64,000 bases of DNA from Arcticibacter tournemirensis (GCF_006716645.1 NZ_VFPL01000001.1:1426001-1490000); one strand, 5' to 3'; shown: positions 39,154 through 48,674, counted from the first letter of the stretch. Notes: generated by a model from the letters alone, not told the origin. Made by a program: numbers and translations.

Positions 39154-41193
39154 ATGGAAGAAACCAAAGAACAGCAGAGCCTGCACAGGTTCCTGCAATT
39201 TGGTATCTATTTGTCCGTCCTGATCGAGATTTTTCTGTTTTTCTATGCCGGTAAACTGATGACCCAGGACTACACGGACAAATACAGCCTGCGCTTTTTT
39301 GCGATCCGGCTTGCCAGGATACCGTTTTATCACCAGCTCCTTTACAGCAAACTTTTCACCCTGCTACTGATCTGCCTGGTTTCGGTGGGTACGCTCAGCC
39401 GGAAAAAGAAGGACCTCAACCCCAAAAACCAGATCGTTTATCCCCTGGCTGCCGGCCTTGTCATTTTCTTTTCCGGTATCTGGTTCCAGGGCAGACAACC
39501 GCCTGCGGTTTGGATGGGTGCCGGCTGGTATGACCTGGCCTATATCGCCAGCGCCATTGCCGGAACCCTTTTGATCCATGTCGCAATGGATAACATATCT
39601 AAAATGATTAGTTCCAGGCTGGGCAAGGACAAATGGAACGTAGAGGGAGAATCCTTTATGCAGCCTGTTAAGCCAATCGATACCCCTTATTCGGTCAATA
39701 TCCCGATGCTGTTCTATTATAAGAACAAAGTGCGCAAAGGGTTCATTCCCTTGTCTAATTTATTCAGAAGCCTGCTTTTAATTTCAGTACCTGGGGGAGG
39801 TAAGACATTTTCGGTCATTATACCGGTCATAAAGCAATTTATAGCCAAATCTTTCACGTTATGCGTATATGATATAAAGTACCCGGATCTTGCAAAGGTT
39901 GCCTACTATCATTACTTACTGGCCAAACAAAAGGGAAAATGCCTTAATTATAAGTTCCACGTACTTAACCTGAATGACCCGGAGAAAAGCGAACGGGTAA
40001 ATCCCTGGAAAAGGAAATACCTCAATACACTTGCCGATGCCTCTGAGACTGCCGAAGCGCTGGTAGAAGCAATGAAAAAGGGAGATAAATCCGGTGGCAG
40101 CGATCAATTTTTTACACAATCGGCTATCAATTTTCTGGCTGCCTGTATTTATTTTTTCAGCAGCTATGAAGGGGGCCGCTATTCCAGCCTGCCCCATGTG
40201 CTTTCCTTTCTGAACCTTTCCTATGAGGAAATTTTCAGTACCCTTTTTTCGGAGCCGGAACTGGTTTCCCTGCTTTCTGCCTTCAGGAGCGCCTACAACG
40301 CCAAAGCATTTGACCAGTTGGAAGGCCAGGTAGGAACGCTTAAAATCTTCATCAGCAGACTGGCGACTAAAGAAACCTATTGGGTGTTCAGCGGAGATGA
40401 TTTTGAGCTGAAAATCAGTGATCCTAAAAACCCCTCAATCCTGGTGCTTGCCAATGATCCTTTGACACAAAGCATCAACTCCGCCTGCTATTCCGTTGTG
40501 CTCAACCGGGTGACAAAACTGGTGAACACCAAAGGCAATTTACCCGTGGGATTGGTCATTGACGAAGCGCCCAGCCTCTATATTTTTCGCATTGAACAGG
40601 TTTTGAGTCAGGCCAGAAGCAATTTGGTGGCATCTGTTCTGGGCATCCAGAGCCTGCAACAATTTCAGCAGCAATATGGCAAAGAAACCGCCGCTACGAT
40701 CACTTCCGTAGTGGGTAATGTGCTTTCCGGTTCCGTGCAAAATAAGGATACCCTGGAATGGCTGGAAAGACTGTTCGGAAAAGTAAAACAGCAAAGCGAA
40801 AGCCTGAGTATCGACCGGAACAAAACATCCCTGTCGCTGAGTGAAAAACTGGAACCCCTGATACCGGCGGGAAAGATCGCCGCATTAAGGGCCGGGGAAA
40901 TGGTCGGCATGCTCGCTGCGGATGCCGTGGCCGATTACACCGGGAAGTTTGAACCCTCGGCGGTTCACTGCCGGATCAACCTGGATATGGAGGCCATCAA
41001 AAAAGAGGAACAAAGCTACCGCGACCTGCCTGTTTATTATGACTTCAATGGCAAAAAAGAAGAAATCCTGCGGCAGAACTTTTACCGGATCAACCAGGAA
41101 GTCCAGCAACTGGTAAAACAGTTCAGACCTGCTCAGCCATCCGCCGCCGCGCCCCAGCCCAAAGGGATGATGAAGCAGAGCTTTAAAAAGTAA
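39154..41193 (+). CDS. Type IV coupling protein, VirD4/TraD-like (conjugal MobC of Bacteroidota)
   Basis: A 679-residue coupling ATPase that brings the relaxase-DNA complex to the channel. Four or so membrane spans in the first 160 residues (for example LLYSKLFTLLLICLVSVGTL), then Walker A SVPGGGKTFSVIIP near residue 211, PSILVLANDPLTQSINSACY, and Walker B LPVGLVIDEAPSLYIF near 466. The ATG at 39154 is preceded by a terminator, so it probably has its own promoter. Full length for the family. Confidence 0.88.
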   Translation: MEETKEQQSLHRFLQFGIYLSVLIEIFLFFYAGKLMTQDYTDKYSLRFFAIRLARIPFYHQLLYSKLFTLLLICLVSVGTLSRKKKDLNPKNQIVYPLAAGLVIFFSGIWFQGRQPPAVWMGAGWYDLAYIASAIAGTLLIHVAMDNISKMISSRLGKDKWNVEGESFMQPVKPIDTPYSVNIPMLFYYKNKVRKGFIPLSNLFRSLLLISVPGGGKTFSVIIPVIKQFIAKSFTLCVYDIKYPDLAKVAYYHYLLAKQKGKCLNYKFHVLNLNDPEKSERVNPWKRKYLNTLADASETAEALVEAMKKGDKSGGSDQFFTQSAINFLAACIYFFSSYEGGRYSSLPHVLSFLNLSYEEIFSTLFSEPELVSLLSAFRSAYNAKAFDQLEGQVGTLKIFISRLATKETYWVFSGDDFELKISDPKNPSILVLANDPLTQSINSACYSVVLNRVTKLVNTKGNLPVGLVIDEAPSLYIFRIEQVLSQARSNLVASVLGIQSLQQFQQQYGKETAATITSVVGNVLSGSVQNKDTLEWLERLFGKVKQQSESLSIDRNKTSLSLSEKLEPLIPAGKIAALRAGEMVGMLAADAVADYTGKFEPSAVHCRINLDMEAIKKEEQSYRDLPVYYDFNGKKEEILRQNFYRINQEVQQLVKQFRPAQPSAAAPQPKGMMKQSFKK

Positions 41194-41244
41194 ACGGAAC
41201 CCAGCTAACAAGACAATTTATTTTTTCACTTAAAATTTAACGTT

Positions 41245-41673
41245 ATGGAAGAATTAACCGGCAACCTGGTCATGGTACACCCTAAATTATCAGATGATCC
41301 TGTACAGCGCCAGGGACAGGTAGGGATCATTACGAGCGCAGACCTGGTAAAGGACGAGATTTATGTAGGCTTTGGGAACAGCCCCTTGGGCCTGTATTCC
41401 ACCGATGCGCTGCTGGTGCTGAAACCCCATCATGAGCTGTATAAGGATATACTGACCCATATTAAGGAAATGGATACGCCAGACTTTAAGACACTAATGG
41501 AAATTACCCTGCTCCAGGAAAAGAACTCGGTAAACTACCTGCGCGATGCAATGGAACTGGCGGCCACCAATGGCAGGACACTGGCCTATAGCACGGTTTC
41601 CTTACAGGACAAGCTCGGCCTGGTCAGGGAAGAAAACCAGGCTCAAAAGCAAACAGCCAGCATGAGCCGATAA
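41245..41673 (+). CDS. Conserved conjugative-element protein of unknown function
   Basis: A 142-residue soluble protein: VHPKLSDDPVQRQGQVGIIT, ADLVKDEIYVGFGNSPLGLY, then helices to the end. The N-terminal half reads like a small beta barrel (a bound-to-nucleic-acid or SH3-like fold is possible) and the C-terminal half is helical. I do not recognise a family. It lies between the coupling protein and the peptidase genes with short gaps. Confidence 0.6.
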   Translation: MEELTGNLVMVHPKLSDDPVQRQGQVGIITSADLVKDEIYVGFGNSPLGLYSTDALLVLKPHHELYKDILTHIKEMDTPDFKTLMEITLLQEKNSVNYLRDAMELAATNGRTLAYSTVSLQDKLGLVREENQAQKQTASMSR

Positions 41674-41683
41674 ACTCCGCCCC

Positions 41684-42184
41684 ATGAACCGGCATTTCAA
41701 GGGGGCTTATACCTTGTCCCTGCTGTTGTTGCTTACTATCAATGCCCCCGCACAGGATATAATGAATGTTAGCCTGCCGTTGCCGCAGTTAAGGGTTACC
41801 TCATCTTTCGGCAAGCGGGTTCATCCCGTTACCGGATACCCTGACCTGCACAAGGGTGTTGATCTTGCCGCCCGCTGCGATCCTGTTCTCAGCATTATGA
41901 ACGGCATGGTCAGCGCCACCGGATTTAACCCCATCCTGGGCAACTATATCCGTATTGCACATGGCGAATTTCAAAGTATTTACGGACACCTTTCCTATAT
42001 CCTGGTTATGCCGGGTGAGCAGGTGACTGCCGGAGAGGTCGTTGGCATTACCGGGGCAACGGGCAGAGTAACCGGGGAGCACCTGCATTTCAGCATCCGG
42101 TTCAGAGACAAGTACCTCAATCCACTGCATTTTTTAAGGTCGCTGCTATTGTCCGAACAGCCACCGCCATCAATCAACTACTAA
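41684..42184 (+). CDS. Secreted M23-family metallopeptidase
   Basis: A 166-residue protein with a signal peptide ending INAPAQ and an M23 (LytM) domain: RVTSSFGKRVHPVTGYPDLH, KGVDLAARCDP (the HxxxD zinc pair, H and D), and GATGRVTGEHLHFSIRFR (the HxH). It would cut peptidoglycan cross-links locally so the transfer apparatus can pass the cell wall. Members without an SH3 domain and of this size are typical of conjugative elements. Confidence 0.85.
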   Translation: MNRHFKGAYTLSLLLLLTINAPAQDIMNVSLPLPQLRVTSSFGKRVHPVTGYPDLHKGVDLAARCDPVLSIMNGMVSATGFNPILGNYIRIAHGEFQSIYGHLSYILVMPGEQVTAGEVVGITGATGRVTGEHLHFSIRFRDKYLNPLHFLRSLLLSEQPPPSINY

Positions 42185-42187
42185 TTT

Positions 42188-42349
42188 ATGGAACCACATT
42201 CAAGATCACTGGAAGATAAACTAAATACGCTTGCAGCCGGCCAGGCCATCGGCCTTACCGCCGCCGAAGCAGCCATTTACGGCGTGGAATACGCCGATAT
42301 ACTGCCCGAAGACGACGACCCCCAGGAGGTGGGAGAAGATGACGAATGA
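42188..42349 (+). CDS. Small acidic protein upstream of ArdC
   Basis: A 53-residue protein starting MEPHSRSLEDKLNTLAAGQA, followed by IGLTAAEAAIYGVEYADILP and an acidic tail EDDDPQEVGEDDE. The stop overlaps the ardC-like gene by 11 bases. Composition and coupling suggest a real gene; no family recognised. The strong acidity could hint at DNA mimicry, as in some antirestriction proteins, but this is speculation. Confidence 0.5.
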   Translation: MEPHSRSLEDKLNTLAAGQAIGLTAAEAAIYGVEYADILPEDDDPQEVGEDDE

Positions 42350-43565
42350 TAAGGTAAAGGCCCTGCACGTACAGGTCGCCGAAAAACTCATTGAGCAGCT
42401 TAAAGCGGGAACAGCCCCCTGGCAAAAACCCTGGAATATCGATAATGTACCAGCTTTTGAACTGCCTTACAATGCCGTTACCGGAAACCGCTATAAAGGT
42501 ATCAATACCTTTTCCCTGCTGCTGGCAGGATACGAAGATCCGCGCTGGATGACCTTTAACCAGGCATCAGCTAACGACTGGAATGTTAAGAAAGGCGAAA
42601 AGGCTACGCTGATCCAGTTTGTCAAGACTTCCGACCTGGTAGCCAAAAGGGATGAAAGCGGTAAACCAGTACTAAACGAGGAAGGTAAACCCGTCAAGGT
42701 TTCGGTAAAACTGGACCGTCCCATCATTACCACCGCCTGGGTATTCAATGCCGCACAGGTGAACGGTATACCTCCCCTGCAAAAACCGGACGTCCAGGCG
42801 CTGGGCTGGAACCCGGTAGAACGGGCGGAAAAACTGACCGCAGGCTCCGCTGCCATTATTACCCACAGGGCGGGGGATCGTGCTTATTACAGCCCGCTCC
42901 GGGATAAGATTACCATGCCCCTGAAAGAGCAGTTTGATGCCCCGGATAAATATTATGCCACCCTGCTGCATGAGCTGGGCCACTGGACGGGGCATAAGGA
43001 TCGCCTCGACCGCAGCATCATGAACAAGTTTGGCACCGAAGCCTATGCCCGTGAAGAATTACGGGCAGAGATCGCTTCCATGCTGATCGGGCAGGAATTT
43101 CGGATAGGCCACGATCCCGGCCAGCATGCGGCTTACGTGGACAGCTGGATCAAGGTTTTGCAGGACACGCCGTTTGAAATCCATGCCGCTGCCGCCGATG
43201 CGGAGAAAATATTTAATTACCTCACCGGACTGGAACAGAAACAGGAAATCAAGGCAGCGGTGCAGTCTGTACCCGAAGACCAGCCCCCGAAATACGGCAC
43301 AGGTTCTAAATACCTGTCATCGGGTGATGAGATTGCCTATAACAATACCGTGTACAAAGTTCAGGGCCACTTAAAGCAAGGGCGCCTGCGTATGGAAGAC
43401 CTGGGCAGCGGAAAAAACTTTGTTCTTTCCAAAAATGATATGCTGTACGGCTCCCTGCTTGACGCAAAACAGCACCCGGAAAAACAGGCCCGCATTGCAC
43501 CCGAAACAGAAATAGCCATTTCCCAGGAAACAGAAACGGTGGCCGCTTACGGCATCAGACGCTAA
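42339..43565 (+). CDS. ardC: ArdC-like antirestriction protein with zincin domain
   Basis: A 408-residue protein. The N-terminal ArdC domain, EKLIEQLKAGTAPWQKPWNI, then PYNAVTGNRYKGINTFSLLL and PRWMTFNQA, binds single-stranded DNA in studied relatives. The zincin-like domain holds ATLLHELGHWTGHKDRLDRS (HExxH-type zinc site near residue 210) followed by YAREELRAEIASMLIG (third ligand Glu). The C-terminal 90 residues are an extra domain. Such proteins enter or act in the recipient to protect incoming DNA from restriction. I chose the ATG at 42339; the frame is open further upstream. Confidence 0.88.
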   Translation: MTNDKVKALHVQVAEKLIEQLKAGTAPWQKPWNIDNVPAFELPYNAVTGNRYKGINTFSLLLAGYEDPRWMTFNQASANDWNVKKGEKATLIQFVKTSDLVAKRDESGKPVLNEEGKPVKVSVKLDRPIITTAWVFNAAQVNGIPPLQKPDVQALGWNPVERAEKLTAGSAAIITHRAGDRAYYSPLRDKITMPLKEQFDAPDKYYATLLHELGHWTGHKDRLDRSIMNKFGTEAYAREELRAEIASMLIGQEFRIGHDPGQHAAYVDSWIKVLQDTPFEIHAAAADAEKIFNYLTGLEQKQEIKAAVQSVPEDQPPKYGTGSKYLSSGDEIAYNNTVYKVQGHLKQGRLRMEDLGSGKNFVLSKNDMLYGSLLDAKQHPEKQARIAPETEIAISQETETVAAYGIRR

Positions 43566-43592
43566 ATCATTACGAATTACAAGCTGTTAATT

Positions 43593-44399
43593 ATGGAAAC
43601 ATTGATTAAGGAAAACGAGTTGCCCGTTAAAGAACTCGAAAAGCTCGGCCTGTACCAGGACGGTCAGTTGAACCTGAGCAGTGAAGACGTCGATGCCTTA
43701 CTGGCGGGACGAAGAACAGACATGCGCAGCATGTTTCATTTAAATATGGACGGGGTTGCGATCCGGCAACTGGATGCCAAACTATCCCTGAACCGCAACG
43801 AGGACGGCACTGTTTCACTGAACCTGCACCCGATCTATAAGGAGGTCAAACCGTATCCTTTGCTCAGCGCGGAAGAAGCCAGGGTACTCCTGGACGGCAA
43901 GCTGCAATCGATACAGAAAGTTTACGAGCAGGCCGATAAAAAACTGGCGCAGCTTATTATCGAATATGACAAGCAAACTAGGGAATTTGTGGCCTACTAT
44001 CCCGATCAGGTCGAAGTGCCTATAAAAGTCAACGGGGAAACATTATCAGAGGAACAGAAAAAAGCATTTCAACGCGGAGAAGTGATAGAGCTGGCGGACG
44101 GCACCCGCATCCAGCACAGCGCAACCGCCAGCAAGGGGATCAGGTCGGATACCAAACGGCTGATCGTTTCAGTACTGCTGGACGGCGGTATTTCTTATTT
44201 AGTGCTCCGCGGTATTCGCAACCTTGCCGGGAACAAGGACGCGCAAAAGGATGGATACACCAAAGGCTATAATCAGGCTCTGGCCGATAGTATGGTAGGC
44301 AAACCTAAAAGAGAAACGGAAATGACCGTAGGTGAGCATATCGATTATTCAAGAGTTTCACAGCATAGCCGGGGGTACGGGCGCACCGCATCGCGCTGA
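43593..44399 (+). CDS. DUF4099/DUF3945-like conjugative-element protein
   Basis: A 268-residue protein: NELPVKELEKLGLYQDGQLN and LSSEDVDALLAGRRTDM at the start (DUF4099-like), LNLHPIYKEVKPYPLLSAEE in the middle, and NGETLSEEQKKAFQRGEVIE (DUF3945-like repeat) near 170. These domains occur in large proteins beside topoisomerases in Bacteroidota elements; here the arrangement is compact. Role unknown. TGA overlaps the next ATG. Confidence 0.7.
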   Translation: METLIKENELPVKELEKLGLYQDGQLNLSSEDVDALLAGRRTDMRSMFHLNMDGVAIRQLDAKLSLNRNEDGTVSLNLHPIYKEVKPYPLLSAEEARVLLDGKLQSIQKVYEQADKKLAQLIIEYDKQTREFVAYYPDQVEVPIKVNGETLSEEQKKAFQRGEVIELADGTRIQHSATASKGIRSDTKRLIVSVLLDGGISYLVLRGIRNLAGNKDAQKDGYTKGYNQALADSMVGKPKRETEMTVGEHIDYSRVSQHSRGYGRTASR

Positions 44400-45034
44400 T
44401 GTTTCCGTTAACCGATACGGGCCCGCCAGCTCTTGATCCGGGTGTACTGGCTTTTTTCATGAACCGGATTGCTGTTCAGGGTCAAGTTTTCCTGTTTTCT
44501 TATCAGGATCAACAGGGAGGTACGGCAACAGAATACTGGTCATCCGGCCTGCACCTGGTTCCCGCATTTGCCGGCACCTGGCTGGTACACGAAGGATTTC
44601 CCGCACAGGTCAGGCATTTATTTTTAAGCCATTCCGCCGCGGATATTCTTTGCTTCTGCCAGCTAAGGCCGGACTGGCTAACAGTTCCGGGCAATGTTGC
44701 CTTTGCAGCTTTGGGGCTGCTGGCCACTGCCAGCCAGGCACGCTTCCTGAAAGAACGCTTTGCCAATGCCAAAGTGCATACGCTTTTTGACGCAGGACTT
44801 ACCGGAAGGGTGACAGATTGCAAGATCGCCTTATGGCGGGCGGGGAAAGATGCTGCTTTCAGGGTCATGGACGATACGGTACAGATCACTTACCGCAGGC
44901 GCAAATTCAATATCCCTGTATCCGCCTTTTCTCTGCACCGTTTTGAAAAAGCGGTTGCCCTGCGCAGCAATATACGTACACACAAACCCAAAGGCTGCTT
45001 CGGCTCCTATCACGAGTTTTTTGTGGACACCTGA
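44399..45034 (+). CDS. Hypothetical conjugative-element protein
   Basis: A 211-residue soluble protein overlapping the previous stop by one base (TGATG). Visible text includes SHSAADILCFCQLRPDWLTV and AKVHTLFDAGLTGRVTDCKI, then ALWRAGKDAAFRVMDD; the middle has the rhythm of an alternating alpha/beta (Toprim-like or Rossmann-like) fold, with no confirmed active site. A GC-rich hairpin follows the stop. Confidence 0.55.
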   Translation: MFPLTDTGPPALDPGVLAFFMNRIAVQGQVFLFSYQDQQGGTATEYWSSGLHLVPAFAGTWLVHEGFPAQVRHLFLSHSAADILCFCQLRPDWLTVPGNVAFAALGLLATASQARFLKERFANAKVHTLFDAGLTGRVTDCKIALWRAGKDAAFRVMDDTVQITYRRRKFNIPVSAFSLHRFEKAVALRSNIRTHKPKGCFGSYHEFFVDT

Positions 45035-45046
45035 TTAACACGGTAC

Positions 45047-45072
45047 CCCCCTGGTTCCTACGGACCAGGGGG
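45047..45072. terminator. GC-rich hairpin closing the accessory operon
   Basis: CCCCCTGGT (45047-45055) pairs with ACCAGGGGG (45064-45072), loop TCCTACGG. It lies 13 bases after the stop codon. The following CTTTGCTGTGCTT is only weakly U-rich, but the stem is stable enough to act as a terminator in either direction. Confidence 0.65.
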
Positions 45073-45147
45073 CTTTGCTGTGCTTAAAATTCAGGCCGGC
45101 CAGGTCAATATCAAGAACAAAAAAGTAAACCAATAACAACAATTACC

Positions 45148-45806
45148 ATGAACATTGAATTAAAAAATATCAAGTATTACGAATCCTTTAGTGAAGAAAC
45201 ACTGGCTTTCAATGCCAATTTATACATTGAAGGCAAACGCGCGGGATTTGCAAAAAACGATGGTCGCGGAGGTGCTACCTATTATATGGGCGACAATAAA
45301 GAAGGACAGGAACTTATACGTCAGGCCGAGAATTATACCAAAACCCTGCCCGACAAACACTATCCCAAAGATGAATATATGGAAGCGTTTTCTATACCCA
45401 TGAACCTTGAACATTATATAGACGACCTACTCACTGACTACCTGCGTAAAAAAGACATGGAGAAAATCCAGAAAAACGTCATTAAGGACATGGAGAAAGG
45501 TATTGTATTTGGCAACCCAATGATAATGCCTGGATCGTCCAGACGTTCAGCGTGCCGCTTAAAGATGTCTTGTCCCACCCTAAAGGCGCTGAGATCATAA
45601 GCAACTCCATAGCTAAGAATATATTCAAAGAACTAAAGGACGGCGTTAAGGTCTTAAATACAAACATCCCCGAAAGCATCTTAAAGCGGGCCGGGCTTTT
45701 CCAGGAACAATATGTAAAACCGTTGGTTCAGGACATTGGGCAGCAGGGAATGAAATCCGGCGAGGATGGTAACGAGCAAAATAATTCACGAGGCCGGGCA
45801 AGGTAG
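45148..45806 (+). pseudogene. Conserved element protein with a one-base frameshift
   Basis: The first frame gives MNIELKNIKYYESFSEETLA to KGIVFGNPM and then nonsense to 45600. One frame over, from about 45520, the text continues naturally: NDNAWIVQTFSVPLKDVLSH, AEIISNSIAKNIFKELKDG, ending at TAG 45806. Loss of one base in or near GGCAACCCAATGATAA (45511-45526) explains this. The intact protein would have about 219 residues. No family recognised. A recent mutation, a sequencing error or recoding are all possible. Confidence 0.6.
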
Positions 45807-45828
45807 TTGAATGTATAAACTTTATTGC

Positions 45829-45858
45829 AGTTATAGTAAGGTAATCCTTACTATAACT
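45829..45858. promoter_or_regulatory. 13-bp perfect inverted repeat upstream of the HEPN-like gene
   Basis: AGTTATAGTAAGG (45829-45841) and CCTTACTATAACT (45846-45858) surround TAAT. The site is 36 bases ahead of the next ATG and could be an operator for that gene or a terminator of the upstream unit. TACATTTG at 45883-45890 fits TAnnTTTG but lies almost on the start codon. Confidence 0.45.
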
Positions 45859-45894
45859 TTTAATGATAGACGCAGAAAGGTCGTACATTTGACT

Positions 45895-47013
45895 ATGACA
45901 AATTATAATGAAAACAGGTCGGAATTTGACGAAATATTTTCAGAATTAAGATACCATCCTAATGAGCATCTTACTCATAACCGTTTGCTGGCCTATAAAA
46001 ATATACCGGAATATAAAGGCTTTGTATTTGAATATAACCGAAGTGGTTCAAGCGCTCCATTTTTAAGGGTCAATGGAAAAGAAATTGATCGGTATGAATT
46101 ATCCTGTGACCTGGGTTTCTATGATGAAACAGGTAAGCATCTGGATTATAAACTACCAAACTTCACTATTGAACTATTTATAGTTAGAAAAGAACCGGAA
46201 TATTCCGATAATCTGATAATTATGGGGATTGATGAACTCGCATTTTATCTGAATGTGCAAAGAAACGATGAAGCAAAAGCCACTTTTAATTTTCCCTCTC
46301 TTAGCCCATGTGAACTTTCATCTGATGGCTTTAATTATATAAGTGAAGGTCGCAGGATTCTTAATTCCTATTTTCCCACTTTACAAGGCCCCGCCCTGGA
46401 TTTATATTTTGAAGATGAACTAAACGAAATATTTGCAGTTACAACTAACGCTTTGGCATTTTTATACAGGATTAAAGAACGAGTTTTTGAAGAAACAACC
46501 TTAATAAAAAGCCATAGGTACAGTTCCCAATTTAATATGTATCCCAGGTTTAACAACGGGATTTCAGAAGTAGCGGGAGGGCTATATAGTTTTTGGGAAC
46601 GGATTGCGTTTGTTTTTAATGAGTTTTTTCCTCTAAGTCAGTCATCAAATCGGGTGCCCTCTTATCATCAATATTTCACTAAACAGGCAGAGAAAGCAGA
46701 TATATCTTTAAAAACGGCAAGTTTCAATTGGTTTTTTGATAGATTAGACAATCAACATAAACGATTAGGAGAACTAAGACATCCTATGATACATTACAAT
46801 AAGCATAGTAGCCCATCAGGAATGCGAAGTGCTGAATTGATTAAACAACTGCATAATAATTTAGACCCCGCTATTTTGCAGCAAACATGGGCTGAGGAAC
46901 TCGAATTTTTAAAATCAGAGTTAGCAATATTATCAACGGGATTAGAGAAAATGCTTACGGTTATTGAAGAATGGGCAATTGTTTCTCCACGCCCCTTAAA
47001 CAACCCTGTTTAA
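45895..47013 (+). CDS. HEPN-like protein of unknown function
   Basis: A 372-residue protein, MTNYNENRSEFDEIFSELRY. The C-terminal half is helical and contains KRLGELRHPMIHYNKHSS, an Rx4H motif like those of HEPN RNases and related defence or toxin proteins; the N-terminal part (FVFEYNRSGSSAPFLRVNGK) is probably a beta-rich accessory domain. GC content is clearly lower than in the tra genes, showing separate origin. It overlaps the convergent gene at 47010 by four bases. Confidence 0.55.
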   Translation: MTNYNENRSEFDEIFSELRYHPNEHLTHNRLLAYKNIPEYKGFVFEYNRSGSSAPFLRVNGKEIDRYELSCDLGFYDETGKHLDYKLPNFTIELFIVRKEPEYSDNLIIMGIDELAFYLNVQRNDEAKATFNFPSLSPCELSSDGFNYISEGRRILNSYFPTLQGPALDLYFEDELNEIFAVTTNALAFLYRIKERVFEETTLIKSHRYSSQFNMYPRFNNGISEVAGGLYSFWERIAFVFNEFFPLSQSSNRVPSYHQYFTKQAEKADISLKTASFNWFFDRLDNQHKRLGELRHPMIHYNKHSSPSGMRSAELIKQLHNNLDPAILQQTWAEELEFLKSELAILSTGLEKMLTVIEEWAIVSPRPLNNPV

Positions 47014-47504
47014 TTTTTTGCCTTAGAAATATGTTGGGTTATAAATTTTTCCCACAACCCAATACATGACCACGCTAATGCTTTTAATTCGTATTTATAC
47101 CCACCTGAAAGGATAATTATTTTGTTACGGTCATTCCCCCAAACTTTATGAAATGGCTCGTATTCACGAATTATAGTAAAGTCTCCATCAATGCTCGGGT
47201 TATTTAAATTGAAATGTTTTGTTCCGTTGCAAATATCCCTGCATAGTTGTAATTCCACATGCTGATTAATATACTCATTTAATAACTTGCTGGATATTGA
47301 TGCATCGCAAGCAAGCCAATCTTTTAAGAAAAAGATATTCTGAAAACAAGCATATAAAATATCATGCTGCCCATCAATATTTGGATTTTCAAAATCACCT
47401 GGCTGTGTATCTTTAAATTTTTCATACCACCTAATCATTCGCCTGTATTGACTTTGCCACCCGCCATTTTTATGAACACTTGGTAAAAACGACCCAATTC
47501 CCAT
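47010..47504 (-). CDS. Hypothetical protein with HEPN-like motif
   Basis: A 164-residue soluble protein: ACFQNIFFLKDWLACD, then QHVELQLCRDICNGTKHFNL, similar to the helix with RxxxNxxKH found in HEPN-like proteins of Bacteria. A following beta-rich part ends at GLWEKFITQHISKAKN. AT-rich like its neighbours. It is convergent with the HEPN-like gene; the two may be unrelated arrivals. Function unknown. Confidence 0.5.
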   Translation of the reverse strand: MGIGSFLPSVHKNGGWQSQYRRMIRWYEKFKDTQPGDFENPNIDGQHDILYACFQNIFFLKDWLACDASISSKLLNEYINQHVELQLCRDICNGTKHFNLNNPSIDGDFTIIREYEPFHKVWGNDRNKIIILSGGYKYELKALAWSCIGLWEKFITQHISKAKN

Positions 47505-47523
47505 ACTTTACAATTTAAAAAGA

Positions 47524-48403
47524 TTACCAACTGATTGAATTTGTAGCATGATTAACAGTCTTAGCTTTTAAGTTACCTGTTTGATGAAAAGACTTTTTCC
47601 CGTCACCATTGATATAAACAGTAAGCTCATCCCTTAAAACACTCAATAGCTCTATATTCTCTTTTGTTATAAATTTATTATTGAATGCGAAATTTACGCC
47701 TTGTCCACCAAACGGTACACTTGGATAGTAAATAGCATCAATACTGCCGTCAGATCTGGAAAAAGCAATATTGCAATAAGCTGAGGTTACTAAGTAAGTA
47801 TGGGGGTCTTTTTTAGCCGATTTTCTAAATTTTTCAAAAAGGTAATTATATTATGAGAATATTTGCTTCTCTAAATTCGCCGTCATATTCATTTAATATG
47901 CGATCTAAACCCTCACCATGATATTTGTCAAAAGGAGATTGGCGTTGTTCTGGATAAGGAGAAGTAATGATAACAGCAGAAAACGGACACTTAATTAACC
48001 ATCTCCCAATAGTCGCGTATAGTTTTTCTCCGATTTCTCTATTATCAGCCCAATATTCTGCTAATTCAATATAGGAGGTCGGACGATTTTCGGCACAATA
48101 AAATTTTGACTGGTAGGGTCTGTTGCAGCGGGCAAATGACTTTATAACTTCATGTGGAGGGAGGGCTATGTCACTAATTTTCTCATATAGATTAGATTCA
48201 AAACTTGTCCTGGCCCTAAAGACCTCAATTCCTTTTTCAATTTTAAATACGAAGACGGGTAGTTTTTTAATCGTCATATATGCTAAAAATGCCCGTTCAT
48301 AGGCATATTCACCAGAAGGATTGATAGCTTCAAGCAATGCAATAGCGTTTTTTACATTTTCAACAGTCATGTCTTTATTTTTCGAGAGTGTAATATACAG
48401 CAT
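47524..48403 (-). pseudogene. RES-domain protein, frameshifted
   Basis: The first part (48403 to 47846) encodes VFKIEKGIEVFRARTS, SFARCNRPYQSKFYCAENRP and TSYIELAEYW, the Arg, Glu and Ser landmarks of RES domains, which in RES-Xre toxins degrade NAD+. It stops at 47846. In another frame, from about 47855, the protein resumes: NYLFEKFRKSAKKDPHTYLV, then GSIDAIYYPSVPFGGQGVNF (the YPSV block expected near the RES C-terminus) to a stop at 47524. A one-base change thus breaks the gene. No Xre antitoxin gene is adjacent, so it may be a solitary RES protein. Confidence 0.65.
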
Positions 48404-48616
48404 TCCATCTAACGGAGGGTAAGAGCAGCGACTTTATCCTATGAAAGTACATGCTGGATATATTCTTGATGGCAGGGCGAAAGGAAACCGCTAATTCCTG
48501 CGCAGCTTAAAAAAAACCGTAACAAATACGTAACGGAGCAAAATTTCGCGGTTCCAAAAAAAGTGATTATATTGCCCCTGTAAGTCAGAAACGCATAATT
48601 TCCCTCAAAAAAGGGC
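48404..48616. other. Noncoding segment left of the tRNA fragment
   Basis: About 210 bases with no gene. It contains CCGTAAC (48517-48523) and ACGTAAC (48528-48534) as near-direct repeats, and CCGTAAC occurs again to the right at about 48787. Such short repeats either side of an att core are usual for integrase arm sites, but this is only suggestive. Confidence 0.3.
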
Positions 48617-48674
48617 GGTTAGAGTAGAAGACTCATAATCTTTTGGTCCCTGGTTCGAGCCCAGGTGGGCGCAC
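48617..48674 (+). tRNA. 3' part of a tRNA with CAT anticodon (integration-site remnant)
   Basis: Present: end of the D arm (GGTTAGAG), a 5-bp anticodon stem around CTCATAA (anticodon CAT, 48634-48636), the T arm CCTGG-TTCGAGC-CCAGG, and the acceptor 3' strand TGGGCGCA. The 5' acceptor strand and most of the D arm, expected as GCGCCC and TTAGCTCAG, are absent; unrelated sequence stands there. So this is not a working tRNA but the crossover copy left by site-specific integration of a mobile element (tRNA-Met type). Confidence 0.85.
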
